From contig JAQFVV010006220.1 in the NCBI GenBank assembly GCA_028023455.1, positions 10,685,916 through 10,749,915 of the forward strand: a DNA stretch of 64,000 bases. The letters run 5' to 3'. The notes under the pieces were generated by a model that made no database searches, was not told where the DNA came from, and saw nothing but the letters and a program-made list of their open reading frames with translations. Shown here one piece after another: positions 49,261 to 60,725 of the stretch. Positions within the stretch are counted from its first letter, which is position 1; each line of letters opens with the position of its first letter. This stretch comes from Epiperipatus broadwayi (taxonomy: Eukaryota; Onychophora; Udeonychophora; Euonychophora; Peripatidae). Position numbers and translations under genes: made by a program.

Positions 49261-50616
49261 TGTACCGGGTTCGCTCTGCAGAAGATCTTACTTACACTGC
49301 AAAGGTTTTGGCTGGTTTCAAACTTCTTTATAACACATTTATAATCTTATGTAATTATAAATGTTATGTGAACGAACCATCACGTTTGAGCAAAGTGGAA
49401 AATATTATTGATAGCTTTAACTATCAATAATACCCACGATCAGATCATGGCCCACCTCGGCTGCTAAATTCAAACCCCTACTATCCAAACACTTTTTTGT
49501 TTTGGAGTAAACCCCGGGTGCCAGCTAGTCTAAGACTAATGTATTCGGACAATAGGCTCATAATATAGCACTCAAACAATTCCCTTAACTAGCTCAGTCT
49601 ATTTTAATCATTCAATAACATTATGCAAAATTAGAGGTGAAAAGAATTGTAAGAGAGATTGGTAAAAAGAATTGATAAAAAGAATTGACTGACAAATAAA
49701 GTTTAAGTTTTAAGACAATTTATTAACTAACATTAATTTACTAAATTTAAACTTCTTTATAATTTTTTTTTTAACTGACATAATATTTTATTTTTTTAAT
49801 CAAGCACATACTTAATTCACATATTGACATATATAAAATCATATAGCATTCACAAACACGCACATCAATAGTTTATTTTATGCATGCTTATAGAGTTCAA
49901 ATTACTTGTCTCTGGAGGCTTAATGAATTAATGCGATGGCTATTATATAAATAAGAATATGAAAATATTATTACCTAGGATTTTGAATGTGGATGTAGAA
50001 TTTTGTTTTCTTTAGTTGCTGCTTTTGGTGAAAATATTTCCAGCCAGCTGGGGAGTTTCCTTGATGAGTTTCATTATTATTCACTTTATTATTCTTGAAG
50101 ACAATTAGATGTTGATGGAGATTCTTCAAGTTGTTATGCTGACATCATTTCACGGGCAGATCTTGCTGTTTCATCGGACTTCAGACTGGAGAACAGCATA
50201 TGTTTTCCGAGGTTTTTAACACTGCATTTCAGACTGATACATAGTAAACTGCACTGTTATCTCTAGACTAAATTGTTTTCACTGATATGAATGAACTCTC
50301 TGAACTGTTTTCTGAACTGAATGTCTGATAAAAATTTAGCTATTTATACCCATGATGTGTTGTCCTTTTAAGATCCTCCGGCAATATCTTTTGTCGAAAT
50401 TCCTTTGATACTAATCCTTTGTCAATGTGTTTTTGAAGATTGTTTAATTAATAGCTATGCATACATGTTGTTTTTTATATTTTAATTAATAGCCATCTCT
50501 GGTGTGGTTTTTTTAAATCTTTATTTAACTTAATAGCCATCGCTGGGTTTTCCAAATATAATTTTCATTTATTTATAATATTTAATACAGATACATTTAT
50601 TTTACATTCGCACACA
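49261..50616 (-). mobile_element. Possible solo LTR (~1.36 kb) on minus strand
   Basis: Read on the minus strand, the segment starts near TGTGTGCGAATG (50616) and ends CGAACCCGGTACA (49261), giving TG...CA-like termini. It has a TATA box (GGTATAAATAGC, 50340-50351) followed by a TCAGTTCAGAAAACAGTTCAG-like leader, and AATAAATTG near 49726 as a possible polyadenylation signal. The inner end abuts an (AT)n tract with ACAT, and the far end is followed by CATATATA. No coding region is seen. This layout resembles the 2 kb LTR-like family, but I see no sequence homology to it. The exact ends and the duplication are ambiguous. Confidence 0.4.
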
Positions 50617-51215
50617 CATATATAATTTTATTCTACACATCAAAACTAGTTTTAATATTATTTTTTCTTCAATTCGAATAAAAAGAGATTTATATTTTGA
50701 AGCTTTTAATTATTTATATTTTACGAACACTAATAAAAAAACTCTTTACTTCCTTTTATAAAACTCCTAGTACAAATTTTCTAATTAATTAATTGCAACT
50801 TTTGTTTTTTAAAAAAACTACTTTGACTTTTAAATCCCATTTTTATGAAAACCAACTATATTTTGTTTAATAAAGAAACTTTAGATTTTTATAACTCATT
50901 TTATTTAGATAAATTCTTATGTACCAATTCAGGTTGGAACAATATACATTCTATTGTTTGTTTTTTATCTAATGATAATTATAGCCAATTCACTACACAA
51001 ATGCCACTTTATTCTAAATGTATTTTGGAAATTATTTATATTTCCCCTTTATTTGTAAGCATAAGCTTAAAGAAGTAACAAGTATGAAAATTGTGTTATG
51101 TGGGAAATACATAAAACATGCCAAATGAATTAAAAAGAGATTTAAATATAATTGATATTTCACTCTCAAAAACATCTTAAGTGTCTGTGGGAAGTTTTCA
51201 ACATTAAGATAATTT
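50617..51215. other. AT-rich spacer
   Basis: A 77-codon open frame at 50845-51078 has no recognised motif and AT-driven composition; it is not called as a gene. Confidence 0.5.
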
Positions 51216-51301
51216 TGTCAAGCATTGGTGGCATAGTGGTTGGCATAGCTGCCTTCCAAGCAGCAGCCTGGATTCACTTCCCAGTCAACGCTTTGACATA
51301 T
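51216..51301 (+). mobile_element. tRNA-Gly(UCC)-type SINE, older copy
   Basis: The tRNA-like body is at 51222-51291: GCATTGG acceptor, box A TGGCATAGTGG, anticodon loop CTTCCAA (UCC, Gly), box B-like GGATTCACTTCC and TCAACGC. The flanks TGTCAA (left) and TTTGACATATA (right) match the other copies. Several stem bases are mutated, including a G-to-A change in the acceptor that breaks one pair, so it is not a functional tRNA gene. No clear target duplication is left. Confidence 0.8.
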
Positions 51302-52955
51302 ATAAATTAAACAAATAAAAAAATATTAAGAGAATTTTTCATAGTCTGAACAATGTAATGCTTCAAATCTTGACAATTTTTTTCATTGAGGATTTTACAT
51401 GGTGTTTTCAAAAACCTCTTATCATCTTTCAATTTGAAAAAATATCAAAAATTGATTTGGAATTTATATATATTTGATGTTATATTAATGTAGATAGATG
51501 TAAAAAAGTAATTAAAGATAGCTCTGAAAAAAAAAATTGATTAAAATAAAAAAATTAAGTAGATCAAATGTAAATTAGAAGATGCAATAATAATTGTAAT
51601 CAAAAGAAGAGATTTTAAAGTGATTAAAATATTTTAGGTAAATTGAATAAGAAATTCTATGGAAAAAAAAATAGTCAAGAAAGATATGATGAATTAATAA
51701 TATAACAATGCAGGAGAAAATTAAAACAAAACAAAAAAAAAGAGGAATCTTTTAAGAGATAAAATCTAAAAAAGAAAAAATGACTTTTCAAAAAATAAAG
51801 ATGATCAGACTAATAAAATCAATGTAAAAAAAATAAATGGATATAGAAGGAATATATGGAAAGTCTATATTGCAAAGTAATAAACAAAAATATTTTTAAT
51901 AAAAGCATCCAGTTTTCATAAAAGAAAAGTTTACCAAGATGTAAGTGAATACCTGTTTTATTGTTTTTCATCTTTACAAGAAATGTCAGAAGAGTTTTCA
52001 TTCATGAATAATTGAAACTATCTATCATTCTATTTTATGCAAATGGGTGCCATTAGGAATAGGCAAAAGCTAGGTTAAGCAATTCTTGAAAACATTAGAA
52101 CAACAAAAAACTGAAAAATAATTTTAAATGAAACCAAATAATTTTAAAAAGAATAGAAGCACTAGAAATCATAATGTTATTGATAGAATAAACAGAGAAA
52201 TCATTTGGACATCAAATCTCGTAGAAAAAGTGGAAAATAAAATGTTAACAAAGATGGTTTTAGGAATTTCATCATAGCATCAGATATTAGCAGTGTGAAA
52301 CAAGTTTTTATGACTGCAAACCATTCAGGAAAGACAGAAAATGGTCTAGGAATTATTATAGATTCAAAGTTAATCAAAAAACTAAGGAAAAAGAAATCTC
52401 TGTGTTAAATTGTTCATAGGAAAAAAGCTATGATATTGTGTGTCGAACCAGAAGTTGCTGAATGGGCTAAACAGTGCAGATCGGAAAACTATTTTAAAAT
52501 TTTAATTTGATCTCAATTTTAGAATTGAACATTATAGATTATGATTTAAGCTATCTCCCTGCACAAAAGTCAGGTTTCTCTGATGATCACAACACAAGTT
52601 ATTAGCCTACTTCTGGTGAATTGGGGGGGGCCACAAAAAATAATTTTTTTTTTTTTCCAAATCAATGCAGAATCACAACAAAGTGATTCCTGAGCTAAAA
52701 AAATAATGATTTAAAGACAAAAATTAGTACAAATGATGTTCTAGACCTAAAAAGAGACATTGAATCTGCAAATTATTCAATCTCTCTGAAGTAATAATTA
52801 TTGAGAACATTCCAAAGTTTAACAACAATTTTTCAGATTATACAACTGAATCCTTGATTACTAATCAAGGCCTAAAATTCAGTCAAAAGAAGTAGAATCC
52901 AATTAGTATCAACAAATAAGAATCACTGTGAACCCTGAAAGACTTTATAGTTGAA
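51302..52955. other. AT-rich sequence, possible very old LINE remnants
   Basis: Purine-rich plus strand with Lys/Asn/Glu-rich short frames between 51.5 and 52.45 kb, similar in texture to the decayed RTE LINE at 42-43.6 kb. I could not find a diagnostic motif, so no element is called. A G-run and a T-run occur at 52624-52632 and 52648-52660. Confidence 0.35.
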
Positions 52956-54121
52956 CAGGTACTGTGAACATTTGCAGACATAGGAGGTTGATAATGATTA
53001 AAATCAGATTTTCAGCTCCATTGACCTCAGTGTGCAAAATGATATGGACAAATGATTTGTTCTCATGATGTGCATGTAAATTTCAATACCACAATGAATC
53101 AAATGTTGGGTTGGTGGATGTGAGCTTGCATTCCCCTTTTTTCCTCAGGAGTGATGATGCTGGTCATGAGGGATGTGATTTATTTGTGGGGCTGGTTGGT
53201 GATCATTGTCTATCCCAGACACCTGCCAGATGGGCAAAACACTACCTTCACTTGGACTTCACCCTGAATGACTACTGTATCCCCTGATGTATTATTTGCT
53301 AGGTCAGTGTTGGTTTGCACTCACTATTATTAGGTTTCATTAATTAACTTTAGATCTAGAGCATTTATAAGGTGGTTGGTCTGCTTTGGGATACTGCCAA
53401 TTTTAGTAATATTGATGGAGTTTCATTGTAATATTTTGTGGGCACAGGTTTTCACACATCATTTCTTTCTCAGAGGTGGCAGGGGGTGGTTTTCAGGGGT
53501 CTGGTCTATGGTGTGGACTGTTGACAATTGTTACTGCTAGCTGAAAACTTGCTGGGAGGGTACCTGGTCAATGTTTCTGCACCATTTTTCTTTCTGATGG
53601 GCTGCTGCACCTTGATGGGTTGGTTTTGGGCAGTGCAGATCTGTGCTCATCCTTCCAATTTTGCACAGGTAGACCCAATTTCATCCCTGCACATTTGAAC
53701 CATTAAATTGGGAGACAGGTATCCAGAATGGTCTTTGCATGGCTTGGCTATAAGTCAAGAGTTTGTTGTCCTGTGGACTTGGGCCTTGGATCTTATTGCC
53801 TGTTGTGGTGGTTGGCACAATGCTGGACTTGTCCACCTATTCAACTGAAGCTTGAGTCTTCACTTCAGGGCCCTGGGGCTGGGATCATTTGGCTATAGAT
53901 AACTTCTTGGCAGTTGGGCCATGTAGACCCATGTACAGATACACCTTGGGCAAGATTATAGTAACTCTTTTGTGGACATAATTGTTGTCTGGAGTGTGTC
54001 TTTTTGCAAACAAGATTAATAATTGTTTAGTTTTTTTGTACATTGAATGCTTTGTAATCACATTGGAATTAGATTTGGAATATTTCTATGTAATCTTTAA
54101 CAATAAAGGTTATTTTGAAAG
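52956..54121 (+). mobile_element. GC-richer segment ending like a LINE 3' end
   Basis: This kilobase is far richer in G, especially TG and GG, than its surroundings and almost free of CpG, a pattern expected after loss of CpG from once CG-rich DNA. It ends AATAAAGGTTATTTTGAAAG (54102-54121), similar to the LINE 3' terminus at 22.2 kb. Short frames such as the plus-strand WAKHYLHLDFTLND (about 53225-53270) do not match a family I know. A decayed LINE C-terminus plus 3' untranslated region is the likeliest reading. Confidence 0.4.
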
Positions 54122-54949
54122 ATGAGATAAAGGATACCATTAATAATAAAAAAATAAAATCACATTAGCTTTCTGATCAATTCCAAAAGTAAGGCCATTG
54201 GAATTAGTGAATTCCATTAATAACTTGTTAGGCAACTGAAAAAAGAATCAATAGAAATGTTGAAAAATTATGCCATTTATTCTGAAAATGTGTTTAATTG
54301 TATAAAGGTTTGAGAAAAAATGTTATAATTAAAAAAGGAAATGTTGATAGAGTCATTAATCTATCATAATATTTGTTGTTTTCTAAACTTTCTGCGATAG
54401 TAACTTAACTATTTTTTTTACTTCTAACAGTAGAAACAAACGCCTGATTTGAATTGCAATAGAGTTTTACAGTTTATATTTTTAGTGTTTTTTTTTCTAA
54501 GTACTTTTTGCAATAGTTTTTAAATTGCACTTAAGCTTTTCTCCTGTATGAGATCTTTTATGTATGTAATACTGTATTATCTTTTGCACTGAACTTGCAA
54601 TTACACAAAATATATTGGAATTGTTTTTCAACTATATGAATTAAAAATAAGATGTTTATTACAAGAGTTTTAAGTTGTTTCTCCGTAAAAACTATAAAAT
54701 AATATAGTTGAAATAGAGTATGTTATTGTACATTATAATACTTCATATTATAATAAATCAAGATTTATAAGATTCATATCACTTATAAATAAAATTACTC
54801 TAAAATTTCTTTAAGAGAGACAAGAGCTTTTGATTATAAAAAAAGAACTTCCTAGATGTATAAACTGGTACAGAAAAGCTTGGCATACTTTAGATAAGTG
54901 AAAAAAAGGGAAAGAATATTAGAAAAACCCACACCTTTTATCATTATAA
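54122..54949. other. AT-rich spacer
   Basis: Nothing recognised. Confidence 0.5.
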
Positions 54950-55980
54950 TTGAAACTTTGAATCAATCAACATGCTAACAGCATTGGTTGTAGACAGCTC
55001 TTTTCTTGTGAATAGCACAGCAGACAAAATTTGTATTTTGAATTTGGTCCTTAAAAATGACAACAATATTGACAATCAGAGGTGTCATAGAAATTAACTG
55101 AAGACTAGAGAGCTCAGATAGTGAACCATGTTTTTTAGAAAGGGTACTAGTGAGACTGGGTACAGTCCTTCAACTGACCTATACCTTGTGGCCAGCTCAC
55201 TGATGACTCCCCAAGATGATTGGCACAACAAAATAACTCAGATGTAGTAGGAGACCTTGGGAATCACATGTGGATCAGAGTGGGCCCCCTCCAGGAGTGA
55301 TTTGAGCTTTTCAAGGATAGTTTGATTAGTGATTTCATGATCTAATGAGTCATCTACCCAGCACTTAGCTCTACTCTTAGCCATCCCTTGACTCTGTAAC
55401 TTGGAGCTGTAGTAATTATGGATTACCAGGATCATAGCATCCCTGATATAGTACCCACCAAAGACAAATGATTGAGGGGGTAATCAGCACCCACCTCAAA
55501 TAACTTCTGGTCCAACAGTTCTGGTTACCAAGGAACCTATGAGCATGCTTGATGGAAATGTGTTCTGCCAATGCCCTTTGAATGGTCTGGTAATGTTTCT
55601 TCAGTATATAATTTCATCAACATGTAATTGCTGCCAGAGATCAAGTCCAGTTTAATTGCAGTGTCATTTAGCTCAAGTAATAATTTTGCTGAGCAAGAAG
55701 AATTCCAAGTGAATTTTTTTTATAATAGTCAGCACCACTTCAAGGAAAGCAGTCCAGGCCTGAAATGAGCCTAAATTTCAAAATATTGATTTTAAACAAA
55801 TATATATAAATTTCAGAAATGATATCTGCAGGAATGGTATGTTTGTTTGCCAGCCTCATAGTATTTCTCAAACCATACACAGTCAGAGGCCCATCATCCA
55901 TCTCAATGTCAACATACAGTGCCAAGGGGTCAGAAAAATTGACCAACCTTAGAACTGCATTGAACTAAAAGTGTAAGTCT
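54950..55980 (-). pseudogene. Unidentified coding-like island
   Basis: This kilobase has balanced composition and protein-like translation on the minus strand. The two best-preserved open frames are at 55946-55740 (containing DPLALYVDIEMDDGPLTVYG) and 55435-55238 (containing AKCWVDDSLDHEITNQTILE). Between them and downstream, other frames give further non-repetitive translation, for example the stretch NIVVIFKDQIQNTNFVCCAI on the lower side (about 55075-55010), so the original frame seems broken by stops and indels. None of the reverse transcriptase, integrase, endonuclease or transposase motifs used elsewhere in this window is visible. It may be a decayed gene of a DNA transposon or large DNA element, an endogenised DNA-virus-like gene, or a processed host pseudogene. 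I do not recognise the family. Confidence 0.4.
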
Positions 55981-56475
55981 GGTATGTAATAAAGGAAGTC
56001 TATAAAGGTCCTCCATCTATGGGTATAATAGGAAAATGCTTCAAGAGGAAAGAAACCCCTACCAATACACATATTGATTGATTAAATAACTCATAATTTA
56101 TGTTAAAATCGACTAAAATCAACAGGGTAAAAGAGTTTAAAGTCTTAAATATGTTAATAGTATCTATGATATTCCTAATTAATAGTTCATTACTTTGTAA
56201 GTATAGATAGACCAGAATAAAGTGAAGTTTTTCATAACGTATATCAATGATAATATAATTAGAATCAACAAAAATGACTTTGAACTCCGAAGGGGCTCTG
56301 CATTTTTATTTAACTTTATGTGGTAATTGGAACAAATTTATCCTTTTTTTATTATATGTAGAAGAAGAATGTAATAAAAAAGTGCCCCTCCTCTGCTCTC
56401 TCTCTCTCTTTCTGATTATTACAAATGTAAATTTATTTATCGGATTTTTTTGTAAAAGTTATAAAATTTAAAACT
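55981..56475. other. AT-rich spacer
   Basis: A (CT)n-like run lies at 56390-56412. Nothing else is recognised. Confidence 0.5.
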
Positions 56476-57415
56476 CTCAACCCTCCATGCCATTTCATAT
56501 TGCAGACCACCTGATCACACACATGTTGAAAAGATAAATAATTACCAATATACATATTTCATGCTAAACCAGTAATCATCAGTTAGTCCAGGTTACTATC
56601 TCCACACATATATACAATAAGTGCTCAGTTTTATATTAAGGTATGCAATCTTCATACTTTAATGGACAGACTTCAAACTACTCCAACCCACAACCCTTCA
56701 GCCATCCATTTCATTGAAAATCTGATGATAGAACATTCAAAGCCCATGTTAGTGCCAAAGTTGTTATCCTACCCATATTGATGTTAGTCATTCTGAACCC
56801 TCATGTACCAGAGAATAATCCATTTACATACATATGCAAGGGATGAGCAGACCTTTAATGCACTATGTTTTAATATGTGATTTAATACAATGTACAGGCT
56901 TACATATACCTGTACATATAATGTAATATATAAGGGATTCAAACTCAGATTTTCACATGACCTTCAATTCTTCATGCCATCTCATATGGCTGACACACCT
57001 GATCACACACATGTTGAAAAGATAAATAATCACCAATATATGTATTTCATGCTCAGTGTTCAGCTTTATATTAACATGGCCAAATGTTCCATCATCAGAT
57101 TTTCAATGAAATGGACAGCTGAAGGGTTGTGGGTTGGAGTAGTTTGAAACCTGTCCATTAAAATATGAAGATTGGCTATCTTAATATATAGCTGAGCACT
57201 GATTGTATATATGTGTGGAGATAGTAATCTGGACCAACTGATGATTGCTGGTTTGGTATATAATATGTATATTGATGATTATTTCTCCTTTCAACATGTG
57301 TGTCATCAGGCGGGTCAGCAATATGAGGCATGGAGAGTTGAGGGTCATGTGAAAGTCTGAGATGAAATCCCTTATATATTGCATGTGCAGGTGTGTGTAA
57401 TACTGTACAGTGTAT
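56476..57415. repeat. Foldback element family B, rearranged copy
   Basis: The right arm (57081-57415) is matched in inverse orientation by two partly overlapping left segments: 56476-56740 pairs with 57081-57344, and 56885-57050 pairs with about 57245-57415. The module CATCAGTTAGTCCAGG followed by ACTATCTC (56578-56602) also occurs, slightly changed, at 8678-8700, linking this element to the one at 8.6 kb. Arms are about 85-90% similar by eye. There is no coding capacity beyond artefactual frames within the arms. Confidence 0.7.
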
Positions 57416-58379
57416 TAAAATTTAAAACTATGTTGCAATACCTATTTAAAAGAAATCATTTACTTGTGCCAGAGGTTTGAAAGAAAAAATAAATGTGGAA
57501 AATTTGTTTTAACAAATGATTATTCCAAATAATTATATAAATTTGATTTATCAGCAAAGTTTTAGCTAACGTTCATAATTATACATTTTCATTCCATTAA
57601 TTAAATCGTTAGTATTACAGAAAATAAAAAATAAATAAATGAAATTTGTTCTAGTTTCAATATTATCCTAAACAAAAGTAGTCGGCCTAGAAAATTCAAA
57701 ATTTAGTTGACTTTTTTTAAGTGAATGAAATAAAATCTGATATTTAATATTTTGATATAATTTATTATTATCAAAATGAATGCAATAAAAAACTTTCTAC
57801 ATGAAATTAATAATAGTATATTATTTATTTGCTCAGACATATAAATAAAATTAGGAATAGTGTTCTATGTGGGTAAATAAAATGCATAAGATACAAGTTT
57901 TTTTGTGAGAGTTTATATATATTGGAACCTCTATGAATCCTAAAACTACTTTTAAAAGACATTACTGTAAAAAGAGAGATATATTTAGCTTATGAGTATG
58001 CTTATTTAAAATAAATATTTGTTTATCTTTAGGTTATTATTAATTCCCAATACATTAAAAAGCTTCTTATGAAATAGATCAACATCTGATCTTTAAGTTG
58101 AAAGAGTTTTTCAAAGTTATTGCAATATATTTAAAATTAAGAAAATATTTTATTTTTAATACTTATTTTAAATTTTGATTATAAAATATTGTAGGCATCT
58201 TTAATTTGAGTGAGATAATTGTTAATCCCACTACTGAAAATAAAAAGAAAAGGCATTTATTTGTTATTAATTTATAAATTTATTTTTTAAAGAAAATTTT
58301 ATACTATTATGATGGTTAATATAAACGGGAAAATATTTCAAAAGTAGCAATTCATAGTCTTTATCTAAGAAATATGAAT
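57416..58379. other. AT-rich spacer
   Basis: Nothing recognised. Confidence 0.5.
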
Positions 58380-58496
58380 AAAAAATAGTAAGCTGTCAAG
58401 CGTTGGTGGCCTAGCGGTTAGCATAGCTGCCTTCCAAGCAGCTGGCCCGGGTTCATTTCCCGGTCAACGCTTTGACATATAAAAAAATAGTAAGCT
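58380..58496 (+). mobile_element. tRNA-Gly(UCC)-type SINE, young copy with target duplications
   Basis: The body at 58399-58469 (GCGTTGG to TCAACGC) folds as a standard tRNA: seven-pair acceptor stem ending in a G-U pair, box A TGGCCTAGCGG, anticodon loop CTTCCAA (UCC, glycine), T arm CCGGG/CCCGG with box B GGTTCATTTCC, in which the usual GA is AT. The element is only about 86 bp, from GTCAA to TTTGACATATA, with no LINE-derived tail. Perfect 15 bp duplications AAAAAATAGTAAGCT lie at 58380-58394 and 58482-58496, showing retroposition and recent insertion. A true tRNA gene is unlikely because of the duplications, altered box B and lack of a T-run terminator. Confidence 0.88.
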
Positions 58497-59221
58497 ATGC
58501 TAAGAATTTAAGATTTTGTATTATATATTTATAGAAAGATTACAATGAGAATATATTTTAAAAATGTATTTGTAATTATTAGAATTAAAAATAATAATAA
58601 TAATAGATAAAAAATTACAGATTTGAATGTTTTAAAAATTAGAAAATAATTAAAAGTGAATATATATTTTGACAATAATAAGAAACGATACTGGAGATTT
58701 GTTGTGATAAAAATAGAGAATGAAAATAATGATGATTTAGATTACTAAAATAAAAAAGATAGATTCTCAAAAATGAATTATTGATGTTTATGTTAAGTTT
58801 GGGTGACACTGTAAGATAAATAAAAATGAAAGTTTTAAAATTAATTAAGATGGTATTGTGTAGATAATATAAAGGTGACAAATCAAAAAGTAGAATTAGA
58901 AACTGAAAAAAATAAGATTACTAATAATTGTGTGTGTAATTTTTCCTTTGTTTTTAATAGATTTACATGTTTCTATTTATATATGTTAAATCACAGAGTA
59001 ATTTCAGCGCTGTTGAATTCACTCTATCGTTAAGTAAGAATGATTTTAACATATCTGAATTTCAGCTAGCGTTATGCAATTGGTTTATTTCATATATGTG
59101 TGTATTCTATGATTTTAATAAAGGAGAAATTAGAGGAATTACTGATGCGAATCCTATTACATTATACATTTATTTTGAATTAAAATCATTATATTTATTT
59201 ATAGATATATTAAACAACTTC
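58497..59221. other. AT-rich spacer
   Basis: A 96-codon open frame at 58967-59257 has ordinary AT-driven composition and runs into a repeat fragment, so it is not called as a gene. Confidence 0.5.
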
Positions 59222-59268
59222 CATACTTCCCCATTCTTTTTAAATTCATATAAATAAAGATACAATAA
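59222..59268 (+). repeat. Short fragment of foldback family B end
   Basis: TTTTTAAATTCATATAAATA followed by AAGATACAATA matches 8599-8631 almost exactly, i.e. the outer part of the family B arm. Only this roughly 40 bp end is present. Confidence 0.6.
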
Positions 59269-60725
59269 ATTTATGAAATATATAATATAGTTAATTACTC
59301 AGGAAATCATATGAGAGTCAAAAGCAATAGAATGAAGTTAAATAATCTTTAGATTTAAAGTTTATCCCTCTACTATTGCATTAAATCATTCAAGGCATTA
59401 TAGTTATTTATTATATTTAAAACTTTTTTCTTTTTAAGAAACAAAAAAAACTTTTTTTTATATATTAGATAATATATTTACTGGATAAATAATTTCTATT
59501 TTACTCACTACATTATTAAAATAATTATTGTAACCAATATAGAAGCAAGATTGTTTTAAATGAGGAAGTTTAATACTGGTTATTGTAGATATCTTGCTTT
59601 GTTATAGACTGGTATTCTTTTTAAGGACGATGGCAGTGCATTTAAAACTGAGAACAAAAGGATAAATCGCTAGGAATATAATCAAATAATATTAAAAGAT
59701 TCAAATTTTAATAATTATTTCGATTATTTCATTTTAGAATAATCTTTTCTTTTATATAAGTATATTATTTTTTTAAAAAAGGTTTTATTTTATGATTCTT
59801 ATTATGTTTGCATGGGTATTAAATGAGGAAGTTGATTTGTGTCTGTGTATGTGTTTATGATTTAAATATCAATATTTATTTGTCCATTGTATAACTGTGG
59901 TAAATTTATATTAAAACACGCATTACAACACATATTAACTTTATACAATTAATATAAATTTTAATAATTATGCAAACAAACATTTTAAAATTTTTTCTTT
60001 GACCAAAATAAACATCTGTTTTTATAAATATCCATAAAATAGTTACTTCTTATACATAATATTTAATTTTTTAAATATATTATAATAAATAACCAATTAA
60101 CCACTTTTATATACATCCAAATAACTTCAGATAGCCTGCATAAAGCGGATTATCATATGCATGGCCTAGATATACACTTACCACTTGAATAACACATATC
60201 AGCACACACAGAAATTAGACTGTACAAGACAAAGTTTTTTTAAATGTCCACCATAATGACAAAGCTTATCTCAATATGTGCTTTGCTAAATCAAAATTAT
60301 TACAGATTTAATTACACTATTTTGGAATAGAGGTTTATTTAAATAAAATGCAATTCTTTTAAGATAAATGTTCATTTTTAAAAACTACAAATAAAATGAG
60401 TCAGCAATTTCACACTAAACATGTCTTTAGTATTTGATAACAAGTAAGAATTTTGTTCAATTTGTCAAAATCAGTTCAATTAAAAACAATGAAGACAATC
60501 TTTAGCCTGTATTTATTTTCCAAAAAATAAGCTGCTGGGAAAACTTTCCTAATAACACATGATGGAGAAAATCTATAAATATTAGACAAGAATTCCATCA
60601 TAATTTAATACAGATTTATTTTAGACAGCTAACTATTAAGGAACATTATAAAGGAATCTGTATGAACCCAATTAGAAGATAAATATATTAACAGTTTTAT
60701 TAAGTTCTTTGATTCTGTCACTATT
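59269..60725. other. AT-rich spacer
   Basis: Nothing recognised. Bases 60722-60725 (CTAT) are the left target duplication of the LTR-like element. Confidence 0.5.

Noticed and set aside
58399-58469. Functional tRNA-Gly(UCC) gene
   Set aside because: It has target duplications, a changed box B and no T-run terminator, and two decayed relatives with the same flanks occur in the window. A SINE explains all of this better.
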